This document shows positions 1 to 13,166 of a stretch of DNA of 64,000 bases, piece after piece. The stretch comes from Apostichopus japonicus. Taxonomy: Eukaryota; Echinodermata; Holothuroidea; Aspidochirotida; Stichopodidae. Within the stretch, counting starts at the first letter, position 1, and each line of letters starts with the position of its first letter. Under the pieces are notes generated by a model. The model made no database searches. It worked only from the letters and a program-made list of their open reading frames with translations, and was not told the DNA's origin. The DNA is taken from positions 15,275,501-15,339,500 of the forward strand of contig NC_092568.1 in NCBI RefSeq assembly GCF_037975245.1, given 5' to 3'. The translations under genes were made by a program, and so were the position numbers.

Positions 1-1313
1 TAGAAGTACTTTTCCAGAAGTTTTCACTCTTCAAAATACTTGTTAGGTCTTAGAAAACTTCACATTCGATAATTGAATGTTTCTGAGGGGAAATGTAACC
101 ATACAGTTTATAGTAAACTTAGTAAAGATATGTTATCATTTGTTAACATTTGACAAATGTGACCATGCATATTTGAATTCAAGCATCTTTTTGGGCAATA
201 CAAAAGGCAGCTAATACTCTGAACTTGCTGTTCTGCTGGGGAAGAGCATATAGTCAAGTATACCAGATACCCTATGTTCAGAAACTACAAAGCATTGCCC
301 CAAAGAAGACTTTCAATTCTCTTCTGCATAGACTCCATATATGCTTGTACTCATGATGGCTGCAGCAAACATAGTCAAAATTTCACTGCCTTATAGTAAT
401 ATTAGTTGAAATTATGCAATCACCATAGTGTAAAGTTCCGTGACATGAATGCATTGGTCTATGCCCTATAAGCGATTGTGGGCATCTGAATGCATGCGCG
501 TGACTCAAAGATTGTCTTGAGTTTTTACTGTGTTATAATTAGGCAATATTTAACAATGAATTGGTTATTATATTTCTCAAATTTGTAAGTTTTGACACAG
601 AGAAAATATGTGCAAGTTTATGAAATGTTGCAACTTAACAAGCATAGAGAGTGCTCAAGTAGCATCTGGGATTCTCCATGTGCATGCTCAAATTTCTTAT
701 GTACAGTCCATTAGATTTTCTGTTCAACTTGAAAGATCTGCTTTATTGTGCCTAATTGTAACACGCTCTAGCTAGGAAAGTTTTATGATTACGTAATCGA
801 CCCACCACAGTGGTAAAATGACCTCAGGCTCTACAGTTAGCCTGCATAGCTTCTTAACACCATGACATCTTTGTGTAAACACTGTGTGGAAATATGTCCT
901 TATACATGTCTACAGTAGTAATATCATACAACGTTTAGACAAAGACCCTCATACAAGAAAAAATACGTGGCAGGCATTGCAGACTAATTGGTAAAAGAAA
1001 GGTCATATTAATACCAAGGCAGGTTGATAATGTAATCTTAAATTTTTTGTGGTAGCGTGCTATACTTGGGGTCGATACAGCAGACCTTTAAGTAGCAATA
1101 CATGGCTGCATCATGTTTAGTTGAGCTGATACTGAATGTAGTTCATCAAAGGACATAGATGACTAGGCGCAAGCTTGTCAGTAGTGAATGGAGTTATTAA
1201 TGATTCCACATTCTTCAACATCAAAAGGATGTAATTGATATGTCACAAATGATTCAATCATCACTACAGAAACAACATTAGGTACTATTAGGTTTTGTAA
1301 AATTGCTGTAAGC
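1..1313. other. No gene seen; presumed 3' UTR and flank of the SET-kinase gene
   Basis: AT-rich, with no open frame of convincing composition on either strand and no recognisable repeat apart from short A/T runs. Confidence 0.5.
742..747 (-). terminator. Candidate poly(A) signal AATAAA for the SET-kinase gene
   Basis: AATAAA on the minus strand, about 570 bp beyond the proposed stop codon. A single hexamer in AT-rich DNA is weak evidence. Confidence 0.25.
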
Positions 1314-1471
1314 TTATTGTGTGCAGTGTCCAGTTCTAAATACTTCATTACTAACCATTTTTTGATCAGTAGAATCTGCTGCGTCATCTATTTCTTGATC
1401 CATGTCAAGAAATCGTTTCCCCTTTGTTGTTTCAACTTGTTCTTCTGTAGAGTCATCACCAGGAGAGTTTT
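1314..1471 (-). CDS. Exon 9 (last in the model), acidic C-terminal tail
   Basis: Acceptor TTTGTAG. In phase 1 it gives ENSPGDDSTEEQVETTKGKR, then FLDMDQEIDDAADSTDQKM and, if the GTTAGT at 1355-1350 is not used as a donor, VSNEVFRTGHCTQ and a TAA stop at 1314-1316. The tail is acidic and Ser/Thr-rich and shows no KEN RNase motifs. An AATAAA on the minus strand at 742-747 could be the poly(A) signal. The exon is called from splice phase and composition, so it is less certain than the kinase exons. Confidence 0.5.
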
Positions 1472-2702
1472 CTACAAAGGCAAATGTAATTAATACTATG
1501 AAAGACAAATATTCACCATTAAAGAGATATCAGATTAGTTTCTACATACGAAACAGCTGGTTAAACATTATATTTTGGTTCATAAAACAATTTGAAAAAA
1601 GTACATATTTAATCTGGCTATAATGAAACATGAGATTATCACTACATTCATATCATATAACACATTTTATTGCGTTGTCTGTTCATGGGGGATAAGAATG
1701 GTTCCTTACAATGTAATTTTGAATTTCACACATCTCCTTTAACCAATTTAAAAATTGATAGCTTTGAAAAACATAGGTGCATGCACATTTTGGAAATACT
1801 AGACTAGGTCAGTGTTTGAAGTAGCATAATCTGCCATCTGAGCACCATCAATAAAAAAAAAATATCTAAGGACAGGGAGAGACCTCCCCTTTGACCCCTT
1901 CCCAGGACAGCAATCAGTGCACTCAAACATAAATCCAGGGGAAAAACTGATGAGTACCACCAACTCTGGACTAAACAGTAGATAATGGTAAATACTGTGA
2001 GTATATAGGGAAAACAATGTCTAAATAAGCAGTATAGTGCCATCAGCATTTGTGAGTATCGATGACAACTATACCACTGAAAGCCGGCAAATATCCTACT
2101 TTTGGTCTACAAAATCATACTTTTGTTGTTTCCTTGAAAATGTTGATCCTACTTTGATCCTACTTTTCACCCCCCCCCCCTCGTTTACAGTGCATGGACT
2201 CGGTTATTTTACCAAAAACCTCACACTCGAGAGTAACAACAGGGAGTCCGCTGCCTTTGAGTCAAGAAAACAGGGGGAGGGGGGAATTGAACATTTGTTA
2301 ATTGCGGATTGTCATGTACATGTTCACAGCTATAGCATTTTGTACATTAGTAGAACAACTCACTGTTCTGTACTGAACACTTGAGATAAATGGGCTAGCA
2401 GTGTTCATGTGGATCTTTCATAATATATATTTCTTACAGTTGTTGATTATAGAAAACCTTTCCTTATTATTATTTTTTCATATTTGTTTTACAGAGAAAG
2501 AGATGAAATATGCCACTGAACTGTTATATTCTCATTTTTGCTCAATGCTAGAACACTTCAAACAGATAGTGTTGTACATTGATGCCATCAAATTTTTTTA
2601 GGGTATTGGATAATGATATTTTACCTGTGGTAATTAACCGCCTGATGATGGAATAAGTGGCATAAGATGATATATGATGAATTATTAAGCCTGACTACTT
2701 AC
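1472..2702 (-). other. Intron 9 of the SET-kinase gene
   Basis: Non-coding. It contains a C10 run near 2170 and, near 1870-1940, a stretch (CTCCCCTTTGACCCCTTCC, GACAGCAATCAG) that resembles part of the dispersed GGATACGCCCCTG-type repeat seen intact at 37668-37938. Confidence 0.5.
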
Positions 2703-2925
2703 CCCGAAATAATTGGAGGCAGGCTTCAATACTTGGACGGTTGTTAGGTTCAGGATGCAGCATCTCTGCAATTCCATATACTGATGAGCTGGGAATGTGG
2801 TGAAGACTGCAGTCATTATTTTGTCTATTTCTCAGTATGCCATGAGGTTCCAGATGATATGGAAAACAGGTTTCATATGGCATGTGACCATCACTCAATA
2901 TGTAGTATAGTAGGCATCCAGCATT
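2703..2925 (-). CDS. Exon 8, kinase C-lobe
   Basis: 223 nt, acceptor TTATTTAG, donor GTAAGT (phase 1). It continues SDIQ with NAGCLLYYILSDGHMPYE, matching the SDI-S-GC-YY-LSDG-HP segment of IRE1/RNase L kinases, and ends with IAEMLHPEPNNRPSIEACLQ (subdomain XI, where the conserved Arg of N-RPS is present) and LFRG. In IRE1 the KEN domain would begin soon after this point. Confidence 0.88.
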
Positions 2926-4368
2926 CTAAATAAGGCAAATGAGAGCAATGATTGTCATATGGTAGCTGTAGTACATGTTCACTTGAGTGTCAAGCATGTT
3001 GTAACCATGCAATTGGTAAAGATCCCCTTACATTTCGTGAACTTGTATAATTACCCCATGCACCTTCATCTCATGAATTTAATAAACAGGTTTCTGACAT
3101 ACTTACATAATTTCATATGATCTCCATGTCGTGTTCTAAGTGCTACAGTAGGTAAACAGATTTTCACTAAACGGAGGTACGTAAAAAGATTAGTTTAATT
3201 ATTTACCATTTTCATTTGACCAATCCTATTCTTTAAGTTATAAGTGTTAAGTAAGTATGTGAGTAAAACCTTATTGCTTTATATAAACGGGAATTAGGAT
3301 ACTCGCAACAATAAAAAATATGTAAATCTAAAGTCACAGATAATTGAAAAAGGGAAGATTGAAAAAAAATGTAAAAAGAGCGGTTTGTGAAATGAAATTG
3401 AAATCATGTTTAACAACATACAAACTGGAATGAATATATATGCAGGGATCAGGATTACAAATTATTTAAAATGAACTAACAACAAAATTACATAACAAAT
3501 CAAGTTATGATTTCAATAAAAGAATTTCAACCTGAAGTCTCAATCAATTATTAAAAGGCCAACATCTTTCTCTTCCAAAGCTGTAACTAATACAAGAATA
3601 ATCAGGGTTAACTTCTAACAAATTTGTCAGCATTATACCACACCAAAATGTTAGTGATAGCAGTTGCTATATATTTAGGGCCAATACAGGCTCAGCAGAT
3701 CTTTAAAGACTGGAGCTATTAAGTCTCGGATTATGCGTTTGTATGTACAGTATACACAAGAAACTTACAGATAATGGTTCAAGAAATCAACTGATCTTTT
3801 TTATTGATGATAGCTAGGTTTATATCCCTTGTTGACATTGATGTACTTCTTTTCCATAATTTTGACTGGTTGGAAAATTTTAAGCATGTTAAAAGTTGAG
3901 ACCATGAGTTGAACAAGTAATCACTGTCCATATCTCTGTTTTCATACAAAACCTTGTAAAGTTGCTGTTTTGGATAAAACATTCCCTATGGGCATGTGCT
4001 GAAGCCAAACCGAGCTGCTGCATTGTTGTTTGAAGACAGAAATAACAAATCTCATATTGTTTTGGTCTTAAAAATTTTCTAAATTGGATCATACTACTAT
4101 AACGAAAGACCAAACTTTTGGTGAAAGAAATTTGTCATTGTGAAGATCTGATTGGATGCTACGCATGAAAGAGGGTGCAATTTTTTGAACCGTATATACT
4201 ATTTTTTGGGAGTTTTACTTATTTTAAGTGCATTATAGTGATTTCAGAATTCTTTTCAAAAAAGTTGTATTTGGGCATTTTGATAGTAATTAAATGCCAA
4301 TGAATGTGAAATGGTTAATTGGCTGATAGTCTTTCAGAATAGGAAAAAATGTAGAAACATTTTCATAC
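2926..4368 (-). other. Intron 8 of the SET-kinase gene
   Basis: About 1.4 kb of AT-rich DNA with no open frame of note and no recognised repeat. Confidence 0.55.
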
Positions 4369-4526
4369 CTGAATGTCAGATGCCATTGTGTATCTTGTTC
4401 TGTCACCTCCTATGGCTTCACTGGCCATCCAACACAATGTTCCCACCGCAGACGTTACGACTGATGATTTGCCAAAGAGCTGTCGACTTATCCCAAAATC
4501 TGCTACAAGTAGCTTCCCTGTGACAT
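4369..4526 (-). CDS. Exon 7, kinase DFG and activation segment
   Basis: 158 nt, acceptor AATTCAG, donor GTATGA, enters in phase 1 and leaves in phase 0. Peptide DVTGKLLVADFGISRQLFGK, then SSVVTSAVGTLCWMASEAIG and ..MASDIQ. It has the DFG metal-binding motif, a GT-xx-WMA-E P+1 segment (ASE in place of the usual APE) and the start of subdomain IX (SDI). All catalytic residues expected for an active kinase are present between this exon and exon 6. Confidence 0.9.
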
Positions 4527-4742
4527 CTGAATTTGTATGGAGTTGGAAAAAAAGTATTAAAATTATATTTTATAACTCAAATGGTGCAAAATTCAAGGCT
4601 CTTTTAATAAATTGGTACAGCTAGAGATTGGTAAAACTTGAAGTACAGTTAGTGAAGTTCTTTTTCATAGTCTCATATCAGATTTTGTAGTAGAGAGTTA
4701 AACTGTATGAGTTCATATAATTATTTTGTGATTGTCACTTAC

Positions 4743-5205
4743 CAAGTAGAATATTTGTTGGTTTTATATCTCGGTGCATGATGCCAGCTTCATGTAATTC
4801 TTGCAGACCAACAAGAAACTCTTTACAAAGCTGCCATCTCCTTTCAGTTGACAAAGAACCTTTCAATGGGCAGTTGCTATCTTCAACAACTTCTTGCAAA
4901 TTCCACTCACACAGAGGAGACACCAAGTATGCAAAATCATCATCTTCTTTACTACAAAGAAGTGGGAGCACATGACTCATTGACTTTTCTGCCACAATAT
5001 TAGAAATGATTTGCTCATTTTGTAAAAGATCTTTATTTATCCTTTTAACAGCTACTGGATTGCCATTTAATGCACCAACATATATTTGGGCACCTTCACT
5101 ACCATTTGCAATTTTGCATTTCTTGTTATACATCAACTCAGAGTCAATTCGTTTCTGTCCATCTGTATTCTGCAAGCATGCAATTTCATCAACCCATCTT
5201 CCGCT
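4743..5205 (-). CDS. Exon 6, kinase N-lobe and catalytic loop
   Basis: 463 nt, acceptor TGTTACAG, donor GTAAGT (phase 1). After a lead-in SGRWVDEIACLQNTDGQKR it shows the Gly-rich loop NGSEGAQIYVG, the ATP-anchoring Lys in PVAVKRI, an E in the helix-C region (VAEKSMSHVLPLL), hinge YLVSPLCEWNLQEVV, and the catalytic loop HRDIKPTNILL. The S-E-G loop and overall spacing resemble IRE1 and RNase L kinases more than other families. HRD and the loop Asn are intact. The donor G joins the next exon to give NILL-DVTGK. Confidence 0.9.
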
Positions 5206-6736
5206 CTGTAACAGAGAAGGGAAAACTGTTACTCTGTCATATTACTTTGTAAAATTACGATGGAGCATCAACACTACTAATTGAGGAAAACTAAGCAGAT
5301 TTTAGTAAAATAATCCTGTGGGAATATAAAACATGAGGTGCAAGGCCAAAAATACCCTTACAACTATATGCAGCAGGTTGACAGGTTGCATGGTCCCACA
5401 ATTTCTGTGCTCATTTTAGCCATGTGAATAGTGTTTAAAGTGGAAACTGATAACATTGTTGGTAATTCTGCCCAGTATGAAATACCTATAAAACTGTCAT
5501 CCTTGTTGAGAACTGCTAATCGAAAAAAAACGAAGCATTATTTCTTAAACAATTCTGTGGGGATATAAAAAAGGAAGTGCTGAGTCAGGAATTATCTTTA
5601 ACTATATACTGTATATATACACAGGTTAAATGGTCCCACATTTTCTGTGCTCATTGGGGCCTACTGTAAATGTTGGTGGGAACAGAAAAAACAGTTGCAT
5701 CTGCCCAGTAAGGGCATATAAAGCTGCCAACCATGCTAGGACTAGTAATAGAGTCAAACTTAGCAGATTTTGTTAAACACTTCTGTGCACAGAACACACA
5801 GCAGGTTGGTCCCACAATTGTCTGTGCTCATTTGAGTCTACTGTAAATATATGTGATAATTCTGACAATACAGTTGCTTCCCAGTTTATATCAAACTGCT
5901 GTACCCTGTGTAGGACTATTAATAAAGTAAAACTCAGCACATTTGGTAGAACAATTAGCTGCCAACTATGTTAGGAAAACTAACTGAGTAAACCTCAACA
6001 GATTTTGTTGAACACTTCTGTAGGGGTGTAAAACAAGAAGTGCAAGGCCAGGAATTCTCCATTTTACCCAACAGCAGGTTGGTCCCACATTTTTGGTGCT
6101 TATTTGATCCTACAGTAAATGAAAGTGTTAACTGACAATACAGTTGCTTCCCAGTATATAATACATATCAAGCTGCTATACCCCTGTTAAGTACTACTAA
6201 TTAAGTTAAGCTTAGCACATTTGTTAAAAACATTCTGTGGGAATACAAAAAGTAAGTGCAAGTCCAGAAACTACCCTTTAAAGTTATTAACAGCAGGTTG
6301 ACAGGTTCGGTGGTCCCACATTTTCTGTTCTTATTAGATCCTACTGTAAATGTTTGTGGAAACTGAGAAGACAGCTGCTTCTACCCAGTATGTATAAAGC
6401 TGCCACCCCTGTTAGGACTATACTAATTGGGTAAAACTAAGCAGATTTTAATTGTAAAACAATTTGGTGGGGATATAAAACAAGAAGTGCAAGCTAGCCA
6501 TGATTTATCATTTTAACCAACAGTAGGCTGGTCCCACATTTTTTGTGCTCATTGAAGCCTATACTGTAAATGAAAGTGGTAACATTAACACAGTTGTTTC
6601 TGCTCAGTATGAAATATATAAAAAGCTGTCATCCTTATTGAGGACTACTAATCGAAAAAAAAACTTTGCAGTATTTCTTAAACAATTCTGTGGGGATATA
6701 AAACAGGATTATGCTAGGCCAGGAATTGTCTTTAAC

Positions 6737-7006
<270 letters not shown>

Positions 7007-7787
7007 GGCTAAATTCTGCGGTTGGGCGAATTCCCCATTGATTTGCACACTAAAAGAAACCATAAATTCCTCATATACTACATAACCTCTGACCTTTAAA
7101 CTAACCAAACCCTAGTTTTAGACAGTGAAGAACAAAATAAGACTATTTGCGACAAAAAATTATGCCTAGAAATGGTAGTAAAAACGTTAAGGCGAAACAA
7201 CATGTTCGCCTTAGCGTCAAATTTCTACTCTCCTATTGTTCAATTTCGCCCTAATTGGCGGTTGGTTAATTGGCAGGTTGGTCCCACATTTTCTGTGCTC
7301 ATTAGGGCCTATGTGTTGATGTTAGAGGGAACAGACAATTAGGTGGATCTAATATACATACATACATACATTAGATGCCAACTATGTTAGGAATACTAAC
7401 TGAGTAAAACTAAGCAGATTTTGTTGAACACTCCTGTAGGGGTGTATTAAAAACAAGAAGTGCAAGGCCAGGAATTATCCTTTTAACAGCAGGTTGGTCC
7501 CACATTTCTGGTACTCATTTTAGCCTACCGTAAATGAAAGTGGCAACTGACAATACAGTTTCTTCCCAGTATGTAATACGTATCAAGCTGCTACTGTATA
7601 CCCCCTGTTAAGTACTACTAATTAAGTTAATTCTTAGCACATTTTAGTAAAATAATCCTGTGGGAATATAAAACATGAATTACAAGGCCAGAAATTACCC
7701 TTAAAACTATATGCAGCAGGTTGAATATAGTCCCACATTTGAGCCTACGTTGATGTCAGTGGAAACCAACAACATAACAAAACTCAC

Positions 7788-7931
7788 ATAGGAAGTTTTC
7801 TCTTGCTTTCGTGCTGGAGCATCAGCACTTGGTTGGTTGTTTCCAGACTGGATGGATTCACCAGAATCATTTCCTGTACCAACGAGATGTGGTGCGGTTT
7901 GTTCACTTTGCTGTTCATCTTCTTTGGTGAA
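7788..7931 (-). CDS. Exon 5', second copy of the linker exon
   Basis: 144 nt, phase 0 both ends, acceptor CATAACAG and donor GTGAGT, nearly identical to the exon at 9991-10134. It encodes FTKEDEQQSEQTAPHLVGTG and then NDSGESIQSGNNQPSADAPA. Splice sites and reading frame are intact in both copies, so the linker is probably variable in length through alternative or constitutive use of both copies. Confidence 0.65.
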
Positions 7932-8057
7932 CTGTTATGATACAAGAAATTGAAGTGAATCACATTTAAGTTTTGTGGGGAGTAGTACAATGGGCCTGAC
8001 AATTCCAAACCAAACAATACAGTTACTGTATACTTTGAATATGAAAACTAAGCTCAC

Positions 8058-8127
8058 ATTTGCTGAAGGTGTTTCTTGCTCTGGTGCAGGGGCATCAGCA
8101 CTTGGTTGGTTGTTATCAGGCTGGATG
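8058..8127 (-). pseudogene. Truncated copy of linker exon 4
   Basis: This stretch matches the 3' half of exon 4 including its GTGAGC donor, but homology stops abruptly at 8127, where intronic repeat DNA begins. The acceptor of the original exon is missing. No phase-0 acceptor in good context is visible just upstream, so it is probably skipped. It marks the breakpoint of the 2-kb duplication (6029-8127 versus 8378-10330). Confidence 0.7.
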
Positions 8128-9089
8128 CATATCAAGCTGCTATACCCCTGTTTAGTACTTCTAATTAAGTTAAGCTTATCACATTTGTTAAAAAAAAATC
8201 TCTGGGAATACAAAACAGGAAGCAAGCCCAGGAACTACCCTTAAAACTATTAACAGCAGGTTGACAGGTTCCATGGTCCCACATTTTCTGTTCTTATGAG
8301 ATCCTACTATAAATGTTTGCGGAAACTAAAAACACAGCTGCTTCTACCCAGTATATATGAAGCTGCTACCCCTGTTATAAAACAAGAAGTGCAAGGCCAG
8401 GAATTCTCCATTTTACCCAACAGCAGGTTGGTCCCACATTTTTGGTGCTTATTTGATCCTACAGTAAATGAAAGTGTTACCTGACAATACAGATGCTTCC
8501 CAGTATATAATACATATCAAGCTGCTATACCCCTGTTAAGTACTACTAATTAAGTTAAGCTTAGCACATTTGTTAAAAACATTCTGTGGGAATACAAAAA
8601 GTAAGTGCAAGTCCAGAAACTACCCTTTAAAGTTATTAACAGCAGGTTGACAGGTTCGGTGGTCCCACATTCTCTGTTCTTATTAGATCCTACTGTAAAT
8701 GTTTGTGGAAACTGAGAAGACAGCTGCTTCTACCCAGTATGTATAAAGCTGCCACCCCTGTTAGGACTATACTAATTGGGTAAAACTAAGCAGATTTTAA
8801 TTGTAAAACAATTTGGTGGGGATATAAAACAAGAAGTGCAAGCTAGCCATGATTTATCATTTTAACCAACAGTAGGCTGGTCCCACATTTTTTGTGCTCA
8901 TTGAAGCCTATACTGTAAATGAAAGTGGTAACATTAACACAGTTGTTTCTGCTCAGTATGAAATATATAAAAAGCTGTCATCCTTATTGAGGACTACTAA
9001 TCGAAAAAAAAACTTTGCAGTATTTCTTAAACAATTCTGTGGGGATTTAAAACAGGATTATGCTAGGCCAGGAATTGTCTTTAACTACA

Positions 9090-9094
9090 GTATG

Positions 9095-9157
<63 letters not shown>

Positions 9158-9245
9158 TTTATATATATATATATATACTTTATATATATATATATATATA
9201 TACTTTATATATACTTTATATATTTATATATATATATATATATAT
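9090..9245. repeat. (AT)n microsatellite, about 155 bp
   Basis: Counterpart of the 6740-7004 tract in copy B, interrupted by four ACTTTATATA steps. Confidence 0.95.
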
Positions 9246-9990
9246 TCGGCTAAATTCTGCGGTTGGGCGAATTCCCCATTGATTTGCACACTAAAATAAA
9301 CCATAAATTCCTCATATACTACATAACCTCTGACCTTTAAACTAACCAAACCCTAGTTTTAGACAGTGAAGAACAAAATAAGACTATTTGCGACAAAAAA
9401 TTATGCCTAGAAATGGTAGTAAAAATGTTAAGGCGAAACAACATGTTCGCCTTAGCGTCAAATTTCTACTCTCCTATTGTTCAATTTCGCCCTAATTGGC
9501 GGTTGGTTAATTGGCAGGTTGGTCCCACATTTTCTGTGCTCATTAGGGCCTATGTGTTGATGTTAGAGGGAACAGACAATTAGATGCCAACTATGTTAGG
9601 AATACTAACTGAGTAAAACTAAGCAGATTTTGTTGAACACTTCTGTAGGGGTGTATTAAAAACAAGAAGTGCAAGGCCAGGAATTATCCTTTTAACAGCA
9701 GGTTGGTCCCACATTTCTGGTACTCATTTTAGCCTACCGTAAATGAAAGTGGCAACTGACAATACAGTTTCTTCCCAGTATGTAATACGTATCAAGCTGC
9801 TATACCCCTGTTAAGTACTACTAATTAAGTTAATTCTTAGCACATTTTAGTAAAATAATCCTGTGGGAATATAAAACATGAATTACAAGGCCAGAAATTA
9901 CCCTTAAAACTATATGCAGCAGGTTGAATATAGTCCCACATTTGAGCCTACGTTGATGTCAGTGGAATCCAACAACATAACAAACCTCAC

Positions 9991-10134
9991 ATAGGAAGTT
10001 TTCTCTTGCTTTCGTGCTGGAGCATCAGCACTTGGTTGGTTGTTTTCAGACTGGATGGATTCACCAGAATCATTTCCTGTACCAACGAGATGTGATGCGG
10101 TTTGTTCACTTTGCTGTTCATCTTCTTTGGTGAA
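9991..10134 (-). CDS. Exon 5, polar linker exon (downstream duplicate copy)
   Basis: 144 nt (48 codons), phase 0 at both ends: acceptor CATAACAG, donor GTGAGG. It encodes FTKEDEQQSEQTASHLVGTG then NDSGESIQSENNQPSADAPA and RKQEKTSY. A nearly identical exon at 7788-7931 differs by a few bases (SHL/PHL, SEN/SGN). Because both are phase 0, either or both can be included without changing the reading frame of the kinase part. Confidence 0.68.
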
Positions 10135-10260
10135 CTGTTATGATACAAGAAATTGAAGTGAATCACATTTAAGTTTTGTGGGGAGTAGTACAATGGGCCT
10201 GACAATTCCAAACCAAACAATACAGTTACTGTATACTTTGAATATGAAAACTAAGCTCAC

Positions 10261-10416
10261 ATTTGCTGAAGGTGTTTCTTGCTCTGGTGCAGGGGCATCA
10301 GCACTTGGTTGGTTGTTATCAGGCTGGATGGATTCACCAGGCTGGATTGAATTGATACAAGAATCACTTGCATCGCTGAATTGTGGTGCAGATGGTTGCT
10401 CATGTTTCTTGGTGGA
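10261..10416 (-). CDS. Exon 4, polar linker exon
   Basis: 156 nt (52 codons), phase 0 at both ends: acceptor TTTCAG, donor GTGAGC. The peptide is rich in Gln, Pro, Ser, Asp and Glu, with PGESIQPDNNQPSADAPAP followed by EQETPSAN; it looks disordered. The motif ESIQ(P/S)-NNQPSADAPA is repeated in the next exon, so the linker grew by exon duplication. The block from 10330 downward also exists as a second, truncated copy at 8058-8127. No domain is recognised. Confidence 0.7.
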
Positions 10417-11184
10417 CTGAAATGTCAAAAGAAAACTTAATTGCTAAATAGGTAATTGTTCATATGCACTAACAGCTGTAAATAAGGCAGTCCGGGTAGT
10501 GTGAGTTTCAAATAATTAAGAACATATGTTGTACACTGTGTTGAGAACTAATGTACATGTAGAAAACAACACAAACAAATTGAATCAAAACAGTATCAAA
10601 TATAAGTTGTTATATCTACAAAGTAGTTATAATAAGTCAGTGAATCTCTATTTTTCTCAAAATAAAGAAAAGTAAAGTAGATGGCACCACAGAGAAAATG
10701 ATGGCATTTAAACAACAAAGGAAACTGGTGTTCATTTATACTGCTCCATTAATTAACCTAATTTAGCCATCACAAATAAAATTAGATCTGAATTGGATCA
10801 AGGCCTGGTTTAAGGCCAATAATCATCCCATGAAATGAGGGGTTTTTTTGCTTCCTGTGATACTTCCTAGTAGTAATATCCCTTGGGTTTGGTTATTACA
10901 ATTCAGTTTTCAAATTCAAAGCTGTGAGATTCTATAGGCTTACATTGTCACTGGTGGTTGATATATATATGCACCACCAATATTGCTGGTATGGTATGTC
11001 ACTAAATTGATTGCCTATTTACAGTATGCACAATGTTTATGTTTCAATGTAAAGTAGAATGAAATACAAACAGAAAATTGCACAACTAGAATTTTTTATT
11101 ACATAGGATTTTTAGGACCATGCACCTTGTTTGTTTCATTCTCAACTAGACAAAAGTGAACATTGTCATTGTTGTTGAACTTAC
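10417..11184 (-). other. Intron 3, between SET and linker exons
   Basis: AT-rich, no open frame or recognised repeat. This intron joins the SET domain part to the linker and kinase part; no start codon with promoter-like context or poly(A)-terminated 3' end was noticed. Confidence 0.55.
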
Positions 11185-11392
11185 CTTTTGTAACCATGGG
11201 AGATTTTCTATCCCATAGTCATAAAGTACCTCTGCTGCAACTTCAATATCTTTTATGGCAAACAGACACAAGTGTGGGATGTTTTCATGGTTGACAACTT
11301 TCATCTTGGCATTGCACTGAAACCTGTCACCATGGTTAACTAAGCGGCCCAGTTTTGGCGCATCATGTGCCGGCTCAGGTGTTGCATCAATA
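11185..11392 (-). CDS. Exon 3, C-terminal half of SET domain with catalytic motifs
   Basis: Acceptor TTTTAG, donor GTAAGT; the first T completes a Cys codon, giving C-I-D-A-T as in KMT5A. It then reads LGRLVNHG (the R-x-x-N-H motif that binds AdoMet), PHLCLFAIKDIEVAAEVLYDYG (here split across description as PHLCLFAIKDI and LYDYG) and NLPWLQK. The NH pair and the catalytic/structural Tyr of LYDYG are intact, so the domain looks active. The PWL ending matches the C-terminus of KMT5A, whose protein normally stops here; in this gene a phase-0 donor follows instead of a stop codon. Confidence 0.9.
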
Positions 11393-13166
11393 CTAAAATA
11401 TGTGGAACATAAAAATTGATCGAGGTAAGAAATTTTGTATAGTGGTTACTCCTGCTACTAAGTGCATTGTGAGGTTATGTCTTGGTGATCAAATTATCAG
11501 GAAATTTATGAATGAAACTTGAAACACTTGATGACAACAATTGTGGTGCCAGGGTTTGAAACTTGTGCGCGGGGGGGGGGGGGGGAGATGAACCCTGTTT
11601 ATGGACAAACAAGCACTTATCGGGCGTGCAAACTGGATCACCTTTATAGCTACACATAATAAAAAGATTTGTTGGAAAAGATTATAACACATTGAAGATG
11701 CATAATTGTTTCAGAATATGGAATTCACCCATCAAACAGGCTTTTTTTTGTGGCTTTTTGACTTTCCAATGGAGAATTAAATGTGTATTGTATCAAAATG
11801 CTGACTCAGGCAGAACCAGAATGCATGCATAATTTGAATGATGGGAATGGGTGTGTAACATTAGCCAATTGTACCTTGTCTTGTACATTCAAAGAAATCA
11901 AAAGAACATAACCGCGTTTGATAAAATTTGAGATTGAGTATGCAGACGTAAGGATGCGAGATAAGACATCCTAATATCCAGAAAAATGTACATCTCATTC
12001 CCCACTGTGGAGCACCCAATTGGATGGAAAGACATACATTTCACCCGACTGAGTGATTTTCACCCAACTAGTTGCAGAATTAACCCAGGGAAAATGTTGA
12101 AACTGTATTGGTACAGAATATGGTTTCTCCCTTCACACATCCTTTTTCCCAGCACCCTTTTTTGTACACCACTGATTCCCCCCCCCCTCCACCACTCTCA
12201 GCAATTCATGTTATAAGCTTCCTTGTGCCGTTTTGGGAGCCTGCGCTATTTAGTTATGTTGATTTCTTGTGCTAGGCAGAGAGTTTAGGTATATTCTGAA
12301 ATGAACAAAAAACTTAATGCCGCCCTGACCAAGTGACTTTTCAACTGTACTGTATACATATTATGTTTATAGCAAAGTTGGTACACAATTAAATGGTGAA
12401 AACTATTGAATTTCTTGAAAATAAATGTAGGAATATGATACTGTACAAATTTAACCAGGTGTTCAGATTATGTTTCCACATGATATATCTTTGTCTGCAA
12501 GTTTTCATAAACTGAACTGGTATTCAAATGACAACATACTGTACATGCTATTGTGTATACTGAAGACAGATAAAGTAGTCATCCTTTATGTGCTGCATCG
12601 GGCCAAACTTGTGTTAAAATTAGAATCAGTACCAACTGATAGCAGTTCACACAACCAATTATTCTATTTTCACATTGAGCTTAGAACTCTGTTTGTTAAT
12701 TTTGTTTGTTCCTATGGAAAGAAAGACCAAAACAAACACTGCTATGTTGTCTCTTTAACAGAAGTTATTTGAAGAAATGTTAAATGGTGGTTGCATCAAT
12801 TTCAAATAGCTGCATTGCGCTGTGCTTGAAATCATAAATATTTTTGCTCAAGGTCTCGTGCTACCGTTAGAATTTGCCACTATACTTTATAGGGAAATTG
12901 CAAAAATATGGAAAAGAGATATGTCAACATGAATCTGTGGTTATAGGCAAACCTATAAGCTTTGAAGAGATTTTCAAGAACTGTTAATTGTTCATGCATA
13001 ATTTGAATTTTAATGGCTAAACAGGTAGAACTAGATCCCCTGCTTTTCAGGATCATTTATATATTTGAAAAGATCGAGGCAAAGAAAAAAAGGTAAAAAA
13101 AACAATGAAATAAAACAAATAAATAGACACTGGAAAAATATATTTAAAAAAAAGCACATTACTTAC
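11393..13166 (-). other. Intron 2 of the SET-kinase gene
   Basis: Non-coding. It contains a G14 run at about 11571-11584 and a C9 run near 12180; otherwise nothing recognisable. Confidence 0.55.

Larger units (their letters stand above)
8378..10330. repeat. Segmental tandem duplication, copy B
   Basis: Second copy of the 2-kb segment. The offset is about 2349 bp on the left and 2203 bp after the AT tract. Its right border lies inside exon 4, so this copy adjoins the complete exon 4. Confidence 0.85.

Noticed and set aside
7784..8017. Frame starting MFGLELSGPLYY over the linker exon
   Set aside because: It is a different frame from the one that fits splice phase; the phase-0 frame FTKEDEQQ is preferred because it repeats in exon 4/5 and joins the kinase exon.
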